A stretch of 64,000 nucleotides of DNA from Siphonodentalium dalli. Its lineage: Eukaryota; Mollusca; Scaphopoda; Gadilida; Siphonodentaliidae. The stretch spans positions 171,810,310 through 171,874,309 of the forward strand of contig CP136064.1 in assembly GCA_032622095.1 (NCBI GenBank), read 5' to 3'. A program made the position numbers and the translations under genes. Positions 36,084 to 46,934 of this stretch are shown here, in pieces. Position 1 is the stretch's first letter. Each line of letters opens with the position of its first letter. The notes under the pieces are model-generated. The model was not told where the DNA came from. It ran no database searches and worked only from the letters and a program-made list of their open reading frames with translations.

Positions 36084-37114
36084 TCATAGCCTACTACAAT
36101 GAGAATCACAGTCTGCATTCTCAGCTCCATTGCCATCTGTTCTGATTAGGAGATTATGTCCGCCATCGTCTCCATTGGAGGCATCAATAGAGGCGTCATT
36201 TCCATCAGAAACACTCTGCCTACCATTACCATTGCTTCCGTCAGAAGCACTCTGTCTACCATCATTCCCCTCTGTCACACTGTGTCGGCTGTTAGACAGA
36301 CAACCGTTCAGACTAGATTGCATTTCTTCAGTAAGAAGACGCAGATTTATTGCCAGATCCACAAGCGAAACATCGGAGCTCTTCCGGCTTCCATCTCTTG
36401 ATGGCGGTTCAAGGGTCAAGTACAAGCTGTCAACAGATTCTAATAAATCATTCATCCTTGTTAAGCTGTTTGGTTCAGAAACCAAACACGCTGCATCGGA
36501 TATACTAGATGCGGGCGACACTCCCCTCATCTCTAAGTCATGCCCTGTATCTGACAAGTTAGATCTCGGAGAATATGATCCTGCACTGTTAGTTGGAATA
36601 TCGGACATGGGACTCAGCAGAAGATGGTCAATACCCATGTCATTAGGGGTGTTCGCGGCAAGGAGACTCTTAGTTTTTGACAATCGAGCTTCTTTAGCAC
36701 CCGGAAGTGATAACTCGTGAGTCCTTAAAGGAGTAGGATCAGGACTGCACAACAAAGAGAAGTCCTTATTGATGAATGAGCTTGTTTTGTCCTTATCTGT
36801 AGAATGAATATTCGAGATTGATATGTCCTTTATTGCTCCAAACATACCCTTGTTGAGCAGGCCAAAGTCTGACGAATCTTTTAGGTCTGCCGCCACGGCT
36901 CCAGCACAAGGTGAGAAATCACATGGCTCATCTCTGAAGAGAACTTCCTTGCTTTCCTGTCCATCTGGATATAGAACGGTGAGCGGTATTTTGTTCGGTG
37001 GTTGCAGCATGATGTGGTGTTCATGCAGGCGCTTATCGTAGTGCTGACACATCCGAGTCTCCTCTCTGTCTTCATCATCATTATCATCCTCATCATCTTC
37101 ATCATTCTTCATGC
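36084..37114 (-). CDS. ANKIB1: ANKIB1 probable last coding exon
   Basis: A 343-codon open stretch follows acceptor TATATCTCTAG and ends in TGA at 36,084-36,086. It begins with a highly acidic D/E run, then a segment with YPDGQESKEVLF, then serine-rich low-complexity sequence (GNGRQSVSDGNDASID and similar near the end) and one leucine-rich helix (LESVDSLYLTLE, then SLVDLAINLRLLTEEM). No catalytic domain is visible. Long disordered tails are usual in ANKIB1, but I cannot align this tail to the vertebrate one. Assignment to the gene rests on strand, length of the open frame, a good acceptor and a compatible phase. An overlapping plus-strand open frame at 36,130-36,720 is a shadow of this exon. 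I see no canonical AATAAA just downstream. Confidence 0.65.
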
Positions 37115-37199
37115 CTAGAGATATATGTCACATTGGAAGTAAGTTTATTGTAATAACAGCTTAGGAGTGGTACTGATAAGTCAAATGAGATGAGAGGTA

Positions 37200-37530
37200 A
37201 TAACCTCTTCGCTGCTATGATATCCATAACTATTACGGACGTAAAAGTGCACACCATGTGCTTTATGGTCCGTAGTTACTACGGACGTACTTCAGCACAC
37301 TAGAAGTAGGCAATGCTTCATAACTGGAACTCAGAGATTGGGGCATTGGAATAAATGTATCTCGAAGTATCAGACAGCGTATGACATTCCAATATTGTGA
37401 ACGATAATAGCCTTTCAACTGAGTCAGTTTTATGGTTCTTGTGATATTGCCGTTATATTTTCCCACTGGAAAATGGCAATAACGTTAACAGCCCAGCACA
37501 TGACATCATAACGTCATTTAGCAGCGGTGG
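37200..37530 (-). mobile_element. TTAACC-type repeat, copy 2 (inverted)
   Basis: Reverse complement of 26,372-26,684, with a partial hairpin (TTACGGACGT and complement) at 37,235-37,290. It lies about 90 bases upstream of the last ANKIB1 exon, inside the intron. Confidence 0.75.
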
Positions 37531-37632
37531 GTGGTTACATCATATATGATGCCATATCTGTGTGTGAATATATTTTGCAAATAAACTTGAGTATAAAAAC
37601 AAATAAATCATACAAACAACATTACAATCATG

Positions 37633-38799
37633 TACAGTAATGCCCTAATTAATCCACTCCATAACCACAGAATAGAACCCGAAGCCACGACAAATAGTTT
37701 TCATGACTGGCTCAACCGATTTTCGTGGCTGGTTAGCTAGCTAAGCCGGCTCATTCACACCGTTCGTGGCTGACGAAATATGGCGGCTCAGCCGGCTGAG
37801 ATGGTATATTATTCAGCGTATTTTCGTTTCCAAAATGTTCCTAATCCCCTGTTACCGGTTATAGACACCGTTTTTTAGCGTTTGTGGTGAACCCGTAGAA
37901 TTCCAGACCAAACGTAATCTTTTGATGTTTGGCTTTTCTATTATGGCGAAAATTCACGAAGGACTGGCATGGATATACTATATAGTTTCCCATCGAATCG
38001 GTATAAGTAGTTACATTGGGACTTCTGTCGACTTCAGACTGCTATCATCACTACCATCTTGCGATATATGCATCGTTGAATGATGAACCCGATAGTAATG
38101 ATATGTAATATTTCGAACTATTTTCTATTCTTATGTGTTTATATATTGACAAATTCCAGCGATGTCTGAGACTGGGTGTTGTCGATTTATATTTTAACCC
38201 TTTCAATACAGATTGGACGCGCCCATTCAGTTATATGAAAGCATGCATTGGGATAGCCTATTCCACATTAAGGGGCCCGTAGTCCAAGTCTTCTAGCTTG
38301 TACTAAAACCAGCTAAACACCAGCATCTCGCCATACCAATAGCTTAGCTGGTTTTAGTAAAAGAAGACTTGGACTAAGGGGCCCGGTGTTCTGATAATAT
38401 AACAACACGCCGTGTCCATGCGAGTATGCCAATATTAGGCAATACGGTTTAGTTTTTTGCGATTCACTGTACAGTTGTGCTTGACATATAAGCCCATGCA
38501 CATGGCTCAGCCATTTTACAATTCCGGCGGCGGAGATTTTTAAATGTGGCTGGCGTTAGAGATAATATGGCTGGCGGCGGCTTGTGGCCAATATGGCTGG
38601 CGGCAGCGGCGTGCGATGGCGGCTTCGGGCTCTACCACAGAAGAATTATGGGTAATTTTTCAGGATTTAGATGGAAATATGGCTCTCACTGAGAGCTTTC
38701 CGATGAATGGCAACAAGCCATATTTCCGACTAAATCCTGAAAAATTACCCATAATTCTGATGTGGTCATGGACTTCAATTAATTAGGGAATTACTGTAG
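37633..38799. mobile_element. Fold-back MITE family A, copy 7, split by an insertion
   Basis: The left tip (ACAGTAATGCCCTAATTAAT to CCACAGAA) ends at 37,672 and resumes at 38,635 (CCACAGAAGAATTATGGGTA). Part of the inner left arm is also lost (GGAAATATGGCTCTCACTGA). Confidence 0.85.
37673..38634. mobile_element. hAT-like MITE with 8-base target duplication
   Basis: The ends TAGAACCCGAAGCC and GGCTTCGGGCTCTA are inverted. CCACAGAA stands on both sides (37,665-37,672 and 38,635-38,642). An internal fold-back (TAGTCCAAGTCTTCTAGCTT and complement) spans about 38,280-38,385. Eight-base duplication and TAG.. ends fit the hAT superfamily. No transposase. Confidence 0.85.
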
Positions 38800-39359
38800 T
38801 ATCAAACACGAATGCATGTAAATAATAAACTTTTCATTTCAGAGCAGTCACATTCCATTTGACGATAAGAGAATTGCCGTATATGTAGGTCCACACCTCT
38901 TATACATCCGAATGGAGTGAGACCCAATTTGATCCTTTGAGCAAACATACTCCCCCCCACTGATAGGCCTTATCCTCAGAACAGACATGCACACACCTCA
39001 GAACCATAACCCCAGAACAGATCACTGCCATTGCCATGGCTATTTAATTTGAATAATCTATATTTATTCTAACCTATTTTTCTTTTAATTTCTGCAAAAA
39101 ATCTCTATAAATTACAATGAAAAGCAACATTTTTATAAATTAGAACAGTGATTTAAACATATTTTATTATCCCTCAATCAATAAACAAAATACAAATAAA
39201 GAAAATACAGTAGGTGAATAAGGATGAGAGGCGATAAAGGGATTGGAGCACAAGTTACAGAACTTAAAGAAGCTCCTATCCCTTATATGAACGGAGAATA
39301 CTGATTCATTACATTTTGGTCTCAAGATGAGTTGTGTAGACATAATGGTCAAAAAGCTG
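38800..39359. other. No gene seen
   Basis: AT-rich intronic DNA. Confidence 0.5.
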
Positions 39360-41195
39360 AAGAAATTTCATTATCATTACTATGTTTTTTTATTTTATTT
39401 GTTTTATATGTATGTAGTATCAATAAAATAATTCCAAAGGTAGGGGGATATAATTCTTAAATGTAATTCTTAAATGGAGCTCTTAGTCGGTTAAATTTAA
39501 TTTAGTTTGGTGTGGTTCACTGCCTATGTTCTTCACTAGAAATAAAACAAGAATTGGCTTTAGTTGAGTTATCAAGTTGGTAATAGGACAAGTTGAATTA
39601 TAAGAATGGAAGAAAAACATAGAAAAAACAAAAACAAATTAATCATTCGGTCATCATCAATAATCAGTTAATCGTGCTGCAAAATTAATCGTGCCAGTGG
39701 ATAATATTATTTGTTTATTTATTTTGGCATTTATCTCTGCTTATCCAAATCTGCCTGTTGAATCTAAATAGGATTGTATCATTATGAAAAATATTCATTT
39801 TTGTCATCAAGATCAGTTAGGCCGAAAAGCAGATCTTTGATATTTGCAATTCTGATATTGGCTCTATTTAACTTCTGAAATAAAACATGTCTATCTGTTA
39901 GATATAGGGGGCATTGGAAGAAGTAATGTACAGCATCTTCACAGGGGTGACCACATTGACAATTCATAGATACTGAAATATGATTTTTAAATTTGTCAAA
40001 ATTAAGATCGCTGCAGTTATTTCGAAGCCTGCAATGATTAATATTAGATTTTCGGCGGCCGGCATAGTAATACAGTGGAGGTGGAATTGCTTTCATGGGT
40101 GCGGACTTGTACATACTTTCAAGGACCTTGTTTTTAGTTGGTTTTTTTTATTTTAGACGAAAGAGAATTCCAGGATATAGCCATTTCAGGAAAGAAGGTA
40201 CCTTCAAAATGAGCTGTGTTATGTTTGAATGTGCGAATTAGCATCTTGTTGCGGAATGCATAGTTTGTACTCTCATTAATAAAAGGTGGAACTATATCTG
40301 TGAGAAAACTGGGGACCTCGTGTGAGTCGGACATAATTTTATGCCATATACGTATTTTGTGATATTTTCGTCTGTTTTCTAATGATGGCCACCCAACTTC
40401 AGTAAGGAGTCTAGTATCAGATACAGACCTAGTTAAGCCTGACACAACTCTGGCCCATCCATATGTAAGCGATCAAGTTTCCTTTTGAGTGTATCACTAG
40501 CATTGTTCCAAACAACATCACCATAGTCCATTAATGGAAGGACATAGGTTTTGTACATAATTTCAAGGGTTTTCCTATTTAGTGTAAATTTGAGTTTTCT
40601 TAATTGGGAAATACGACTAGAAACTCTATTGCATATTTCATTTATATGACTATTCCATTTTAAATTTGATTGTATATTAAATCCTAGATGTTTATGGCAA
40701 TTAATCATATCTATCTGGTCCTCATCGAGGGTTAAGTCCAATGTGTTGTCACTTGAGACTAAAGAAAAATTCATACTCTTTGTCTTGCTGGCATTAAAAG
40801 TTACTAGCCATTGCTTAGACCATTGAGAGATACGCATAAGATCAAGATCAAGTTTATGTGTACATTCATCGATAGAGATTCCGGTGCTGATGAAGCAAGT
40901 GTCATCTGCATACATTCGAGTAAAGGAATCAATTGTGTCAGACAAGTCATTAATATATATTAAAAACAAGAAAGGGCCTAAAATTGAGCCCTGGGGCACT
41001 CCCGAGGCAACAGTTTGAAAACTAGAGTAATTATTTGACACTAACACACGCTGTTCTCTATTTTGGAGATAGTCTTCTAACCATGCAAGCAAGGGACCAG
41101 TTACTCCATATTGTTCCAGTTTAAAAACTAATCCTCTGTGCCAGACTCTCTCAAAAGCTTTAGATATATCACAAAATATTGTATAATATTCATCT
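39360..41195 (-). mobile_element. 5'-truncated non-LTR retrotransposon (element 3) in ANKIB1 intron
   Basis: On the same strand as ANKIB1. It starts abruptly inside the RT near 41,195 and ends, by its A/T-rich tail, near 39,360-39,400; both limits are estimates. It is of the same broad type as element 2. Confidence 0.75.
39782..41195 (-). pseudogene. Element 3 reverse transcriptase fragment
   Basis: The frame reads IFCDISKAFERVWHRGLV, SGVPQGSILGPFLFLIYIND, RMYADDTCFI, HKHLGFNIQSNLKWNSHI and DYGDVVWNNAS. After a frameshift near 40,440 comes GLTRSVSDTRLLTEVGWPSL, and after another near 40,115-40,135 the C-terminal CQCGHPCEDAVHYFFQCPLY. The catalytic YADD is intact. The C-terminal Cys-Cys-His-Cys module matches that of element 2, so both may be one clade. 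The fingers, the endonuclease and any first open frame are missing. Confidence 0.85.
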
Positions 41196-42029
41196 GCATA
41201 TGTGGAAAAAATCCCTTGCAGAGAATATTTTATAACACTGCATTTACAAGGTAACATGGTATTACAATAGAATTTTGTATAAATAAATGTCGTTCCACCC
41301 GCCAACTGGTTATGGTTCCCTTACTGATTATGTGAGAGCACATTCATTACCAAAGCAAATGCCGATTGTGTAGATATTTAATGTTTATATTACCTTGATC
41401 CTTAACACTGTGAGTGTTTTCTCTTTGTCAATACTGACTACCTAACTTGGAAATATAACCTCTTTGTACACACATACACTACTAGTACACGCAATGATAG
41501 TGTCAATGACACTGTAGCTCAACTTGGAAAGAGGTTAATTCATGTGTTACATTCAATGGAGTACTTAGGATTGCAGAAAGTTGAAATGTCTAAGTAAGAC
41601 TAGATGTTATGATGAAGAGATATATGAAGTATGGGATTCAGCATTTACATTGTTTTATAATGAAAAACAAGATGGCCGATAGGTGTCATGTTTTTGGCCA
41701 ATTCATTCCAAAACATATCATTCCCATCTACATGTCAATTGCAACCTCCATGAATAATTTCATGATGTTCAGACAGTCTTCAGTCTGTGCTAATGGATCG
41801 AATTTTAAAATTCAAGATGGCCACTGGCAGCCATGTTTTTATGCCGAATGACTCCAAAATACTTTGGGGAAGGTATCTAACTACACATCTTGTCTCGTTG
41901 ATAATGCTTTTATGACTCTCTTACATGAAATGGATAGTAACACAAAAACACAACTCAGTCACGTACAAATCATATAGTCATGCGTGAGTACTAGTTATTA
42001 TCCGTCGCCCCAGATGTAAGTATGGCTAA

Positions 42030-42185
42030 GTAGAGAGCGACCAATTAGGCCACGCCTAGACTGTTCCATAACAAATACCTCGTTCCCATCCACATGTCAA
42101 TGTCAACGTAGAGAGCGACCAATTAGGCCACGCCTAGACTGTTCCATAACAAATACCTCGTTCCCATCCACATGTCAATGTCAAC
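42030..42185 (+). repeat. Perfect 78-bp tandem duplication
   Basis: GTAGAGAGCGACCAATTAGG to TGTCAATGTCAAC at 42,030-42,107 is repeated at 42,108-42,185 without a visible difference. Confidence 0.9.
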
Positions 42186-42357
42186 ATACATGACAAATTT
42201 CATAATTATCAGACAACGGAATGGTCTGTAGCCCGAGCTAGTGGATTTACGTTGTTTAATACTGAAAACCAAGATGGCCGACAGTAACCAAACATATAGT
42301 TCCAATCTACATGTCAATGTCAACCTACATGGCAAATTTCATGATGATCAGACAAAC

Positions 42358-43590
42358 GGGTCCGTGAAGATTCGGGCGAGGGAAGATTTGACTGGGAAGA
42401 TTCGGCTGGTTTTATCGGCCGAATCTTCCTAGGTTTATACCTATATATATCGGGACAGGAGTTTTTATGTTTTTGTTATGAATAATGTGGACATATTTTT
42501 TAATAATATTTTACATGAATAAATCGAAGTTATTACTTTTATGATGATTTGTCGTTATTTTGTTTGACATATTTATGAGATTATTTTAGGTTTATGATAA
42601 AGAAAGTTTATTTGTATGTTTTATGAGTGAATATTTTGCATGAATAAATCGAAATTATTACTTACAAATTGTGCGGTAAATCCAAATATCACGTTCGAGC
42701 ACTATAAGGAATTATGATTAATGAAGATTCAATGAGAAAAAGTATCAAAATGTTTGACAGTTGTTCATACTCTGTTTACGTTGGCACCAAGTGTGTTTAC
42801 ATAAAAGTCGGTGGAATATACAGAGTCGTCGTTCGGATGCTGATATGATCTCAGTGAGAACTATTCGATGTTTGTTTAGATAAGTTTGCTGAGTGCATTT
42901 CAGTTAGGACTGATCAGTTGTTTGTTTTACCGCATCATATCTAAAGACTATATAGTCAGAATGAAATTGACTTCACCATATCACATATCACATGTTCATC
43001 ATGACTTCGTATAACATCCGTCAAAATCAGCTAATAGACTACCGTGTATCAGTGCAATAGGAATGTACGTCCTCGTCAGCAAGCAATAATAAGAAGAAGA
43101 CCAAGAGCACCGATAACAAGACAAGAATAAATCAAGATCAATTAACGTCATAAAATGATGTATTAATATTTGTATGTTTCAAATAAAAAATGTCCATATT
43201 AAATGTATTTTAATGTTTTTTAAATAAAGAAATAATATGTCCAATTCGTTCAATTAAAATGTCTATTGTTTTGTTTGACTGTTTGTATTTCTGTTACACC
43301 TTATGTTATCAGCTTGTGTAAATATGTTTCATCCATTTTATTCCATTATCTGTCTAATAAAATCTGTTATTACTAAAAATGAATTAATCAAGACCCTTTG
43401 AAATAACCCCATGCTCCATCTAATTAGTTGTTATTGTTACAACTAAATAAAACAAAGACTAAGCTGTGCACACAAGTCCCCGCATAAGCTGCAATCCCTC
43501 CACTAATTAGATGGAATCTTCCCAGCCGAATCTTCCCGCAACCGAAAAGTACCTGGCCGAATCTTCCCGCGACCGAATCTTCCCGTTCCC
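42358..43590. mobile_element. DNA transposon with GAAGATTCGG ends and 8-base duplication
   Basis: AGACAAAC stands at 42,350-42,357 and 43,591-43,598. The ends GGGTCCGTGAAGATTCGG and GGGAACGGGAAGATTCGG (reverse complement of the right) match. GGGAAGATTCGGC-like motifs are repeated three or four times at each end. No coding frame. The eight-base duplication is compatible with hAT or P-type elements. Confidence 0.85.
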
Positions 43591-44261
43591 AGACAAACAG
43601 TACAGCCTGTAGTCATTGCTAACGGATTGAATTTTGAAATCCGATATGGCTGCTGGTGGCCATGTTTTTTTGCCAAATGACCTCAAAATGACTGGTTCCC
43701 ATCTACATGTCAATGTCAACAACCATGCCAAATTTAATAATGATCAGACCAATGGTATGGGTAGCCTGTTCTTATGAATTTATATTGTTTAATACTAAAA
43801 AATTTCATAATTATCAAACCAGCGGTATGGTCTATAGCCCGTGCTAATGGATTTACATTGTTTAATACTGAAAACCAAGATGGCCAACGGCAGCAATGTT
43901 TTTTGGCCGATTCACCAAAAAACATATTGTTCCAATTTACACGTCAATGTCAACCTACATGGCAAATTTCATGATGATCAGATGAACAGTACAGCCTGTA
44001 GTCATAGCTAATGGATTGAATTCTGAAATCCCAATATGGCCAGGTATGATCAGGTATGATCAAGCTGGACATGGAACAAAGAAGAGATGAGTTGCTAAGA
44101 ATAGAGTCAGACCTATAGAAAGCTTGGTTGTCATGTCGAGGACCCGTTTTAACTCTCTGTCAAGCTTCTCCATCGGTGTTAGAACGTTTGAGCCAGTCTG
44201 TTGATTGTCATCCCTGTAGCTACAATTATAACATGGGAATCAAATTATCATAGTAATAACA

Positions 44262-44477
44262 TACAGTAATGCCCAAAGTAATCGACTCCTTAAACACAGC
44301 ATAATTATGGGTAACTTTCAGGATTTAGTCAGAAATATGGCTTGTTGCCATTCATCGGAAAGCTCTCCCCGAGAGCTTTCCGATGAATGGCAACAAGCCA
44401 TATTTCCGACTAAATCCTGAAAAGTTACCCATAATTCTGCTGTGTTTAAGGAGTCGATTACTTAGAGCATTACTGTA
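44262..44477. mobile_element. Fold-back MITE family A, copy 8
   Basis: ACAGTAATGCCCAAAGTAAT to its complement, full arms, centre CTCTCCCCGAGAG. Confidence 0.85.
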
Positions 44478-44659
44478 CATCAATTGAAATGTCAATTTTG
44501 TCATGACATAGCTGCATAGACAGGAGTGCAACAGTATAATGCTAAATCACTAACTAGGATATGGAACCAGCCCATATTGATATGTAAAGAGCCGCGAGGA
44601 AAATATACATCTCTGTGATAGTTGTGTTGCTTCTAAGCCAATAAGTTTTTTGATGTGCT

Positions 44660-44695
44660 GGTATGGTAATGACAGACACACTATTTGAAGGCTTG
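44660..44695. repeat. End fragment of the double-hairpin MITE
   Basis: Only GACAGACACACTATTTGAAG and GCTTG remain. It lies just downstream of the ANKIB1 exon donor, in the intron. Confidence 0.5.
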
Positions 44696-44794
44696 TCGAG
44701 AAGTGAAAAGTAGATAAGGCCACAATAGACTCAGAAAACGCTTTTGGATGTGTAATAAAATGTATATGGTACCTCTCCTGATCGCTGCTCTCAC

Positions 44795-44899
44795 TGGTAG
44801 CATGCACGACGCCGGTGTCCTTGAGGTATTGTAGTCGTGACATTTCAAGAGCTCTCAGAAGATCCATATGTTCATCTAATATTACCTCTGGAATTTCTC
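44795..44899 (-). CDS. ANKIB1: ANKIB1 exon, second UIM-like helix
   Basis: The acceptor GGGCATTACAG ends at 44,900. Joined to the phase-1 G of the previous exon, the exon reads GEIPEVILDEHMDLLRALEM and then SRLQYLKDTG. The LLRALEMS core again has the L-x-x-A-x-x-x-S spacing of a UIM, with weaker acidic flanks. The donor is uncertain. GTGAGA after 44,795 gives a phase-1 exit that joins in frame to the last exon. A longer exon ending at 44,773 (before GTACCA) would exit in phase 2 and reach a stop quickly in the last exon. I therefore prefer 44,795. Confidence 0.6.
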
Positions 44900-45327
44900 C
44901 TGTAATGCCCAGGAATATTATGTTTCATTGGGGTTAGAAGTCAGAAAATATTAGGGTTGGTAGATAAGCTTCAAGTCATATTTTTCTACAATTTTTAATT
45001 TAAAGGTACTGAATTCAATCAATCAATCGAATCGATGGTCTCCATATCATGTGATTCCAACAACAATTTTTTTTTTTTAAATGCCGCTTCAGTTATCAGA
45101 ATCAATTATTTGCACAAAAATAATGCTAACCACAGTCAACTATAGTATAAAATTCCCCAAAGCATGTTAATTATCAACATGTTGTTCAACAAAATTTACC
45201 CGGATTGTCAAATATCTAATACCCAAAGTCACTTATAAATCGGTTTTGGAGCGGTAATCCAAACAAACAAATGAACTTATTTTGGGTGAAATTTAAGCTT
45301 TATTGCTAAATTGTTAAACAATGCTAT

Positions 45328-45639
45328 ATGGTATTATTTGAGTTTAAATCTCCCAAATTTGAAATAGATTTCCCAAAATCTGAAGTTCAATCTCCTGAAA
45401 TCGGTCTGCCAGAAGTTAACATGTATGTTCAGGATTACGTTTGTAAATTGCTATATAGATATACCTCTGAGTGCGTAGATAATGCCATTACTACACAGAT
45501 GTTATGTAGTCCTCATATTTTTTTTAAGTTAGCATATGCTATACAACCACTGAATGTGTTTCATTTTAGTGACAACATGTCTATAAGGCCTATTGAAAAA
45601 GATACACTTTTAACATATATGACGGCACTCTCACATTAA
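45328..45639 (+). CDS. Orphan open reading frame, 103 codons
   Basis: An uninterrupted frame from ATG to TAA inside an ANKIB1 intron, on the opposite strand. It starts with a repeating F/P/E-K-S pattern (FKSPKFEIDFPKSE) and continues into a denser, more globular part with three cysteines, ending in LLTYMTALSH. Length and composition are unusual for this AT-rich, stop-rich DNA, so it may be a remnant of a mobile-element or viral protein, or an exon. I recognise no family. No promoter, splice site or poly(A) signal is evident. Confidence 0.3.
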   Translation: MVLFEFKSPKFEIDFPKSEVQSPEIGLPEVNMYVQDYVCKLLYRYTSECVDNAITTQMLCSPHIFFKLAYAIQPLNVFHFSDNMSIRPIEKDTLLTYMTALSH

Positions 45640-45663
45640 AAAAAATCAATCTAGTGCTGGCAG

Positions 45664-46416
45664 GCCTCAAAATATGGTGCCGGACATTTGCAGAATGAGT
45701 TCTCTAAAAGGTGAATTTAGCAACGCTAGCCCACATGGCAGGCTATCATCACTATATTCACCTTCTGTGGACCTCATTCTGCTTAGGCCTCATATTCTCT
45801 GCAAAGTATCTTTATTATCATATTAACAAGTTTTTATGTTTCGGTAGAAAGTTTCTTTTTTTTAATTTGTTTAGTTTCTCTTCCGGTATATCCCTAAATT
45901 GGCAGACGACACAATGGATAATCTTCAACATCTAGGAACTCAAATCTGTGCCTCGGTGCCTTCAACAATGAGGCCATGCAAAATGAGGTCCCCAGAGGAT
46001 GAATTTGATAATGCTCCTCTGCTTTATCCTACCTTGATCTTGGTCCATTTTCTCGAGCTGGTCAAAGCGCAGGCACCGTAGACTGCAATAGTCATGCTTG
46101 TTTCCGGTGCGTGGATTTGTGGCTTTTGGTTTTGTACAATCAGCTCTGATACAGTTCCCTGAAAGTTCAGTTTGGAAATTCTTGTTTGAAATTCTCAAGC
46201 AATAAAACTAGGTGATTTTTATTGTTTTCCAATAAATTCCAACTGACACAATTATAACAAGTAGTATTAGTTAGGCATCCCAGAAGATGAGGCCTAAGCA
46301 GAATGAGGTCCCCAGAGGGTGAATTTGGTGATGCTAGCCCACTGTGTGGGATAGAATCACTAAATTCAACCTCTGGGGACCTCATTCTGCAAATGACAGA
46401 CACGCTATTTGCAGGA
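45664..46416. mobile_element. Double-hairpin MITE, extended or interrupted copy
   Basis: The first hairpin is at about 45,690-45,780, the shared spacer (TTTAGTTTCTCTTCCGGTAT, GGCAGACGACACAATGGATA) follows, then half a hairpin at 45,970-46,010. After about 250 bases of foreign sequence the second hairpin and right end lie at 46,285-46,416 (GACAGACACGCTATTTGCAG). Confidence 0.65.
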
Positions 46417-46440
46417 TTGCTCATTGACAAGTAGTCGCCT

Positions 46441-46811
46441 TAGGAAATGTTCAGATAATAAGTTAAACAAACGGCCTGGTATTATCTTGGCCTTGTATTA
46501 TCTCTGCGTATGTCTTTTGTCTGCTTTTATTACCTTATTACCAGAACACCCCTCCAAATGAATAATAGACCATTATAATGTATTCTGTTATAACTGATTA
46601 TGTGTGGTGAAATACAATGTCTTCTTTAATAACCCTTTCTATACTGAAAGAATTCTCCTACTCAGTGATAAAAGTATACATTGGAATGGTCTATTATTCA
46701 TCTGGAGGGATGTTCAGAAAAAACAGCATTAAACAGACAGACAAAAAGCTAATACAAGCACAGAAGGATTCATATGCATTTATTGAACTTATTATCTGAA
46801 CATTTCCTAAG
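46441..46811. mobile_element. Inverted-repeat MITE with GGAAATGTTCAGATAATAAG ends
   Basis: GGAAATGTTCAGATAATAAG at left and CTTATTATCTGAACATTTCC at right. Inner arms AATGAATAATAGACCATTAT and ATGGTCTATTATTCATCTGG are also inverted. It ends 124 bases from the 3' side of the UIM exon. Confidence 0.75.
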
Positions 46812-46934
46812 GGAATTACTCGTCAATGAGTATTTAGTAAAGAAAGGTTTAACGAGTGATAGTGTAAGTAAGGCTATTTGCTCTTGAATCATTAGCAGAC
46901 CTCAATGAATTTTTTTTAAATAAATGAAACTGAC

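Larger units (their letters stand above)
41494..44045 (+). mobile_element. Tandem-core element copy B, interrupted
   Basis: Left end ATAGTGTCAATGACACTGTA, then core units (AAAACAAGATGGCCGA, TTCCCATCTACATGTCAAT). A 1.2-kb insertion splits it at 42,358-43,590. It fades after 44,045 without the terminal hairpin. A 78-base direct duplication lies inside. Confidence 0.7.

Noticed and set aside
36130-36720. 196-codon plus-strand open frame
   Set aside because: Antisense shadow of the ANKIB1 last exon; its composition mirrors the serine/acidic coding of the minus strand.
36881-37105. Met-rich frame at the start of the last ANKIB1 exon
   Set aside because: Out-of-frame reading of the GAT/GAA repeat that encodes the acidic run.
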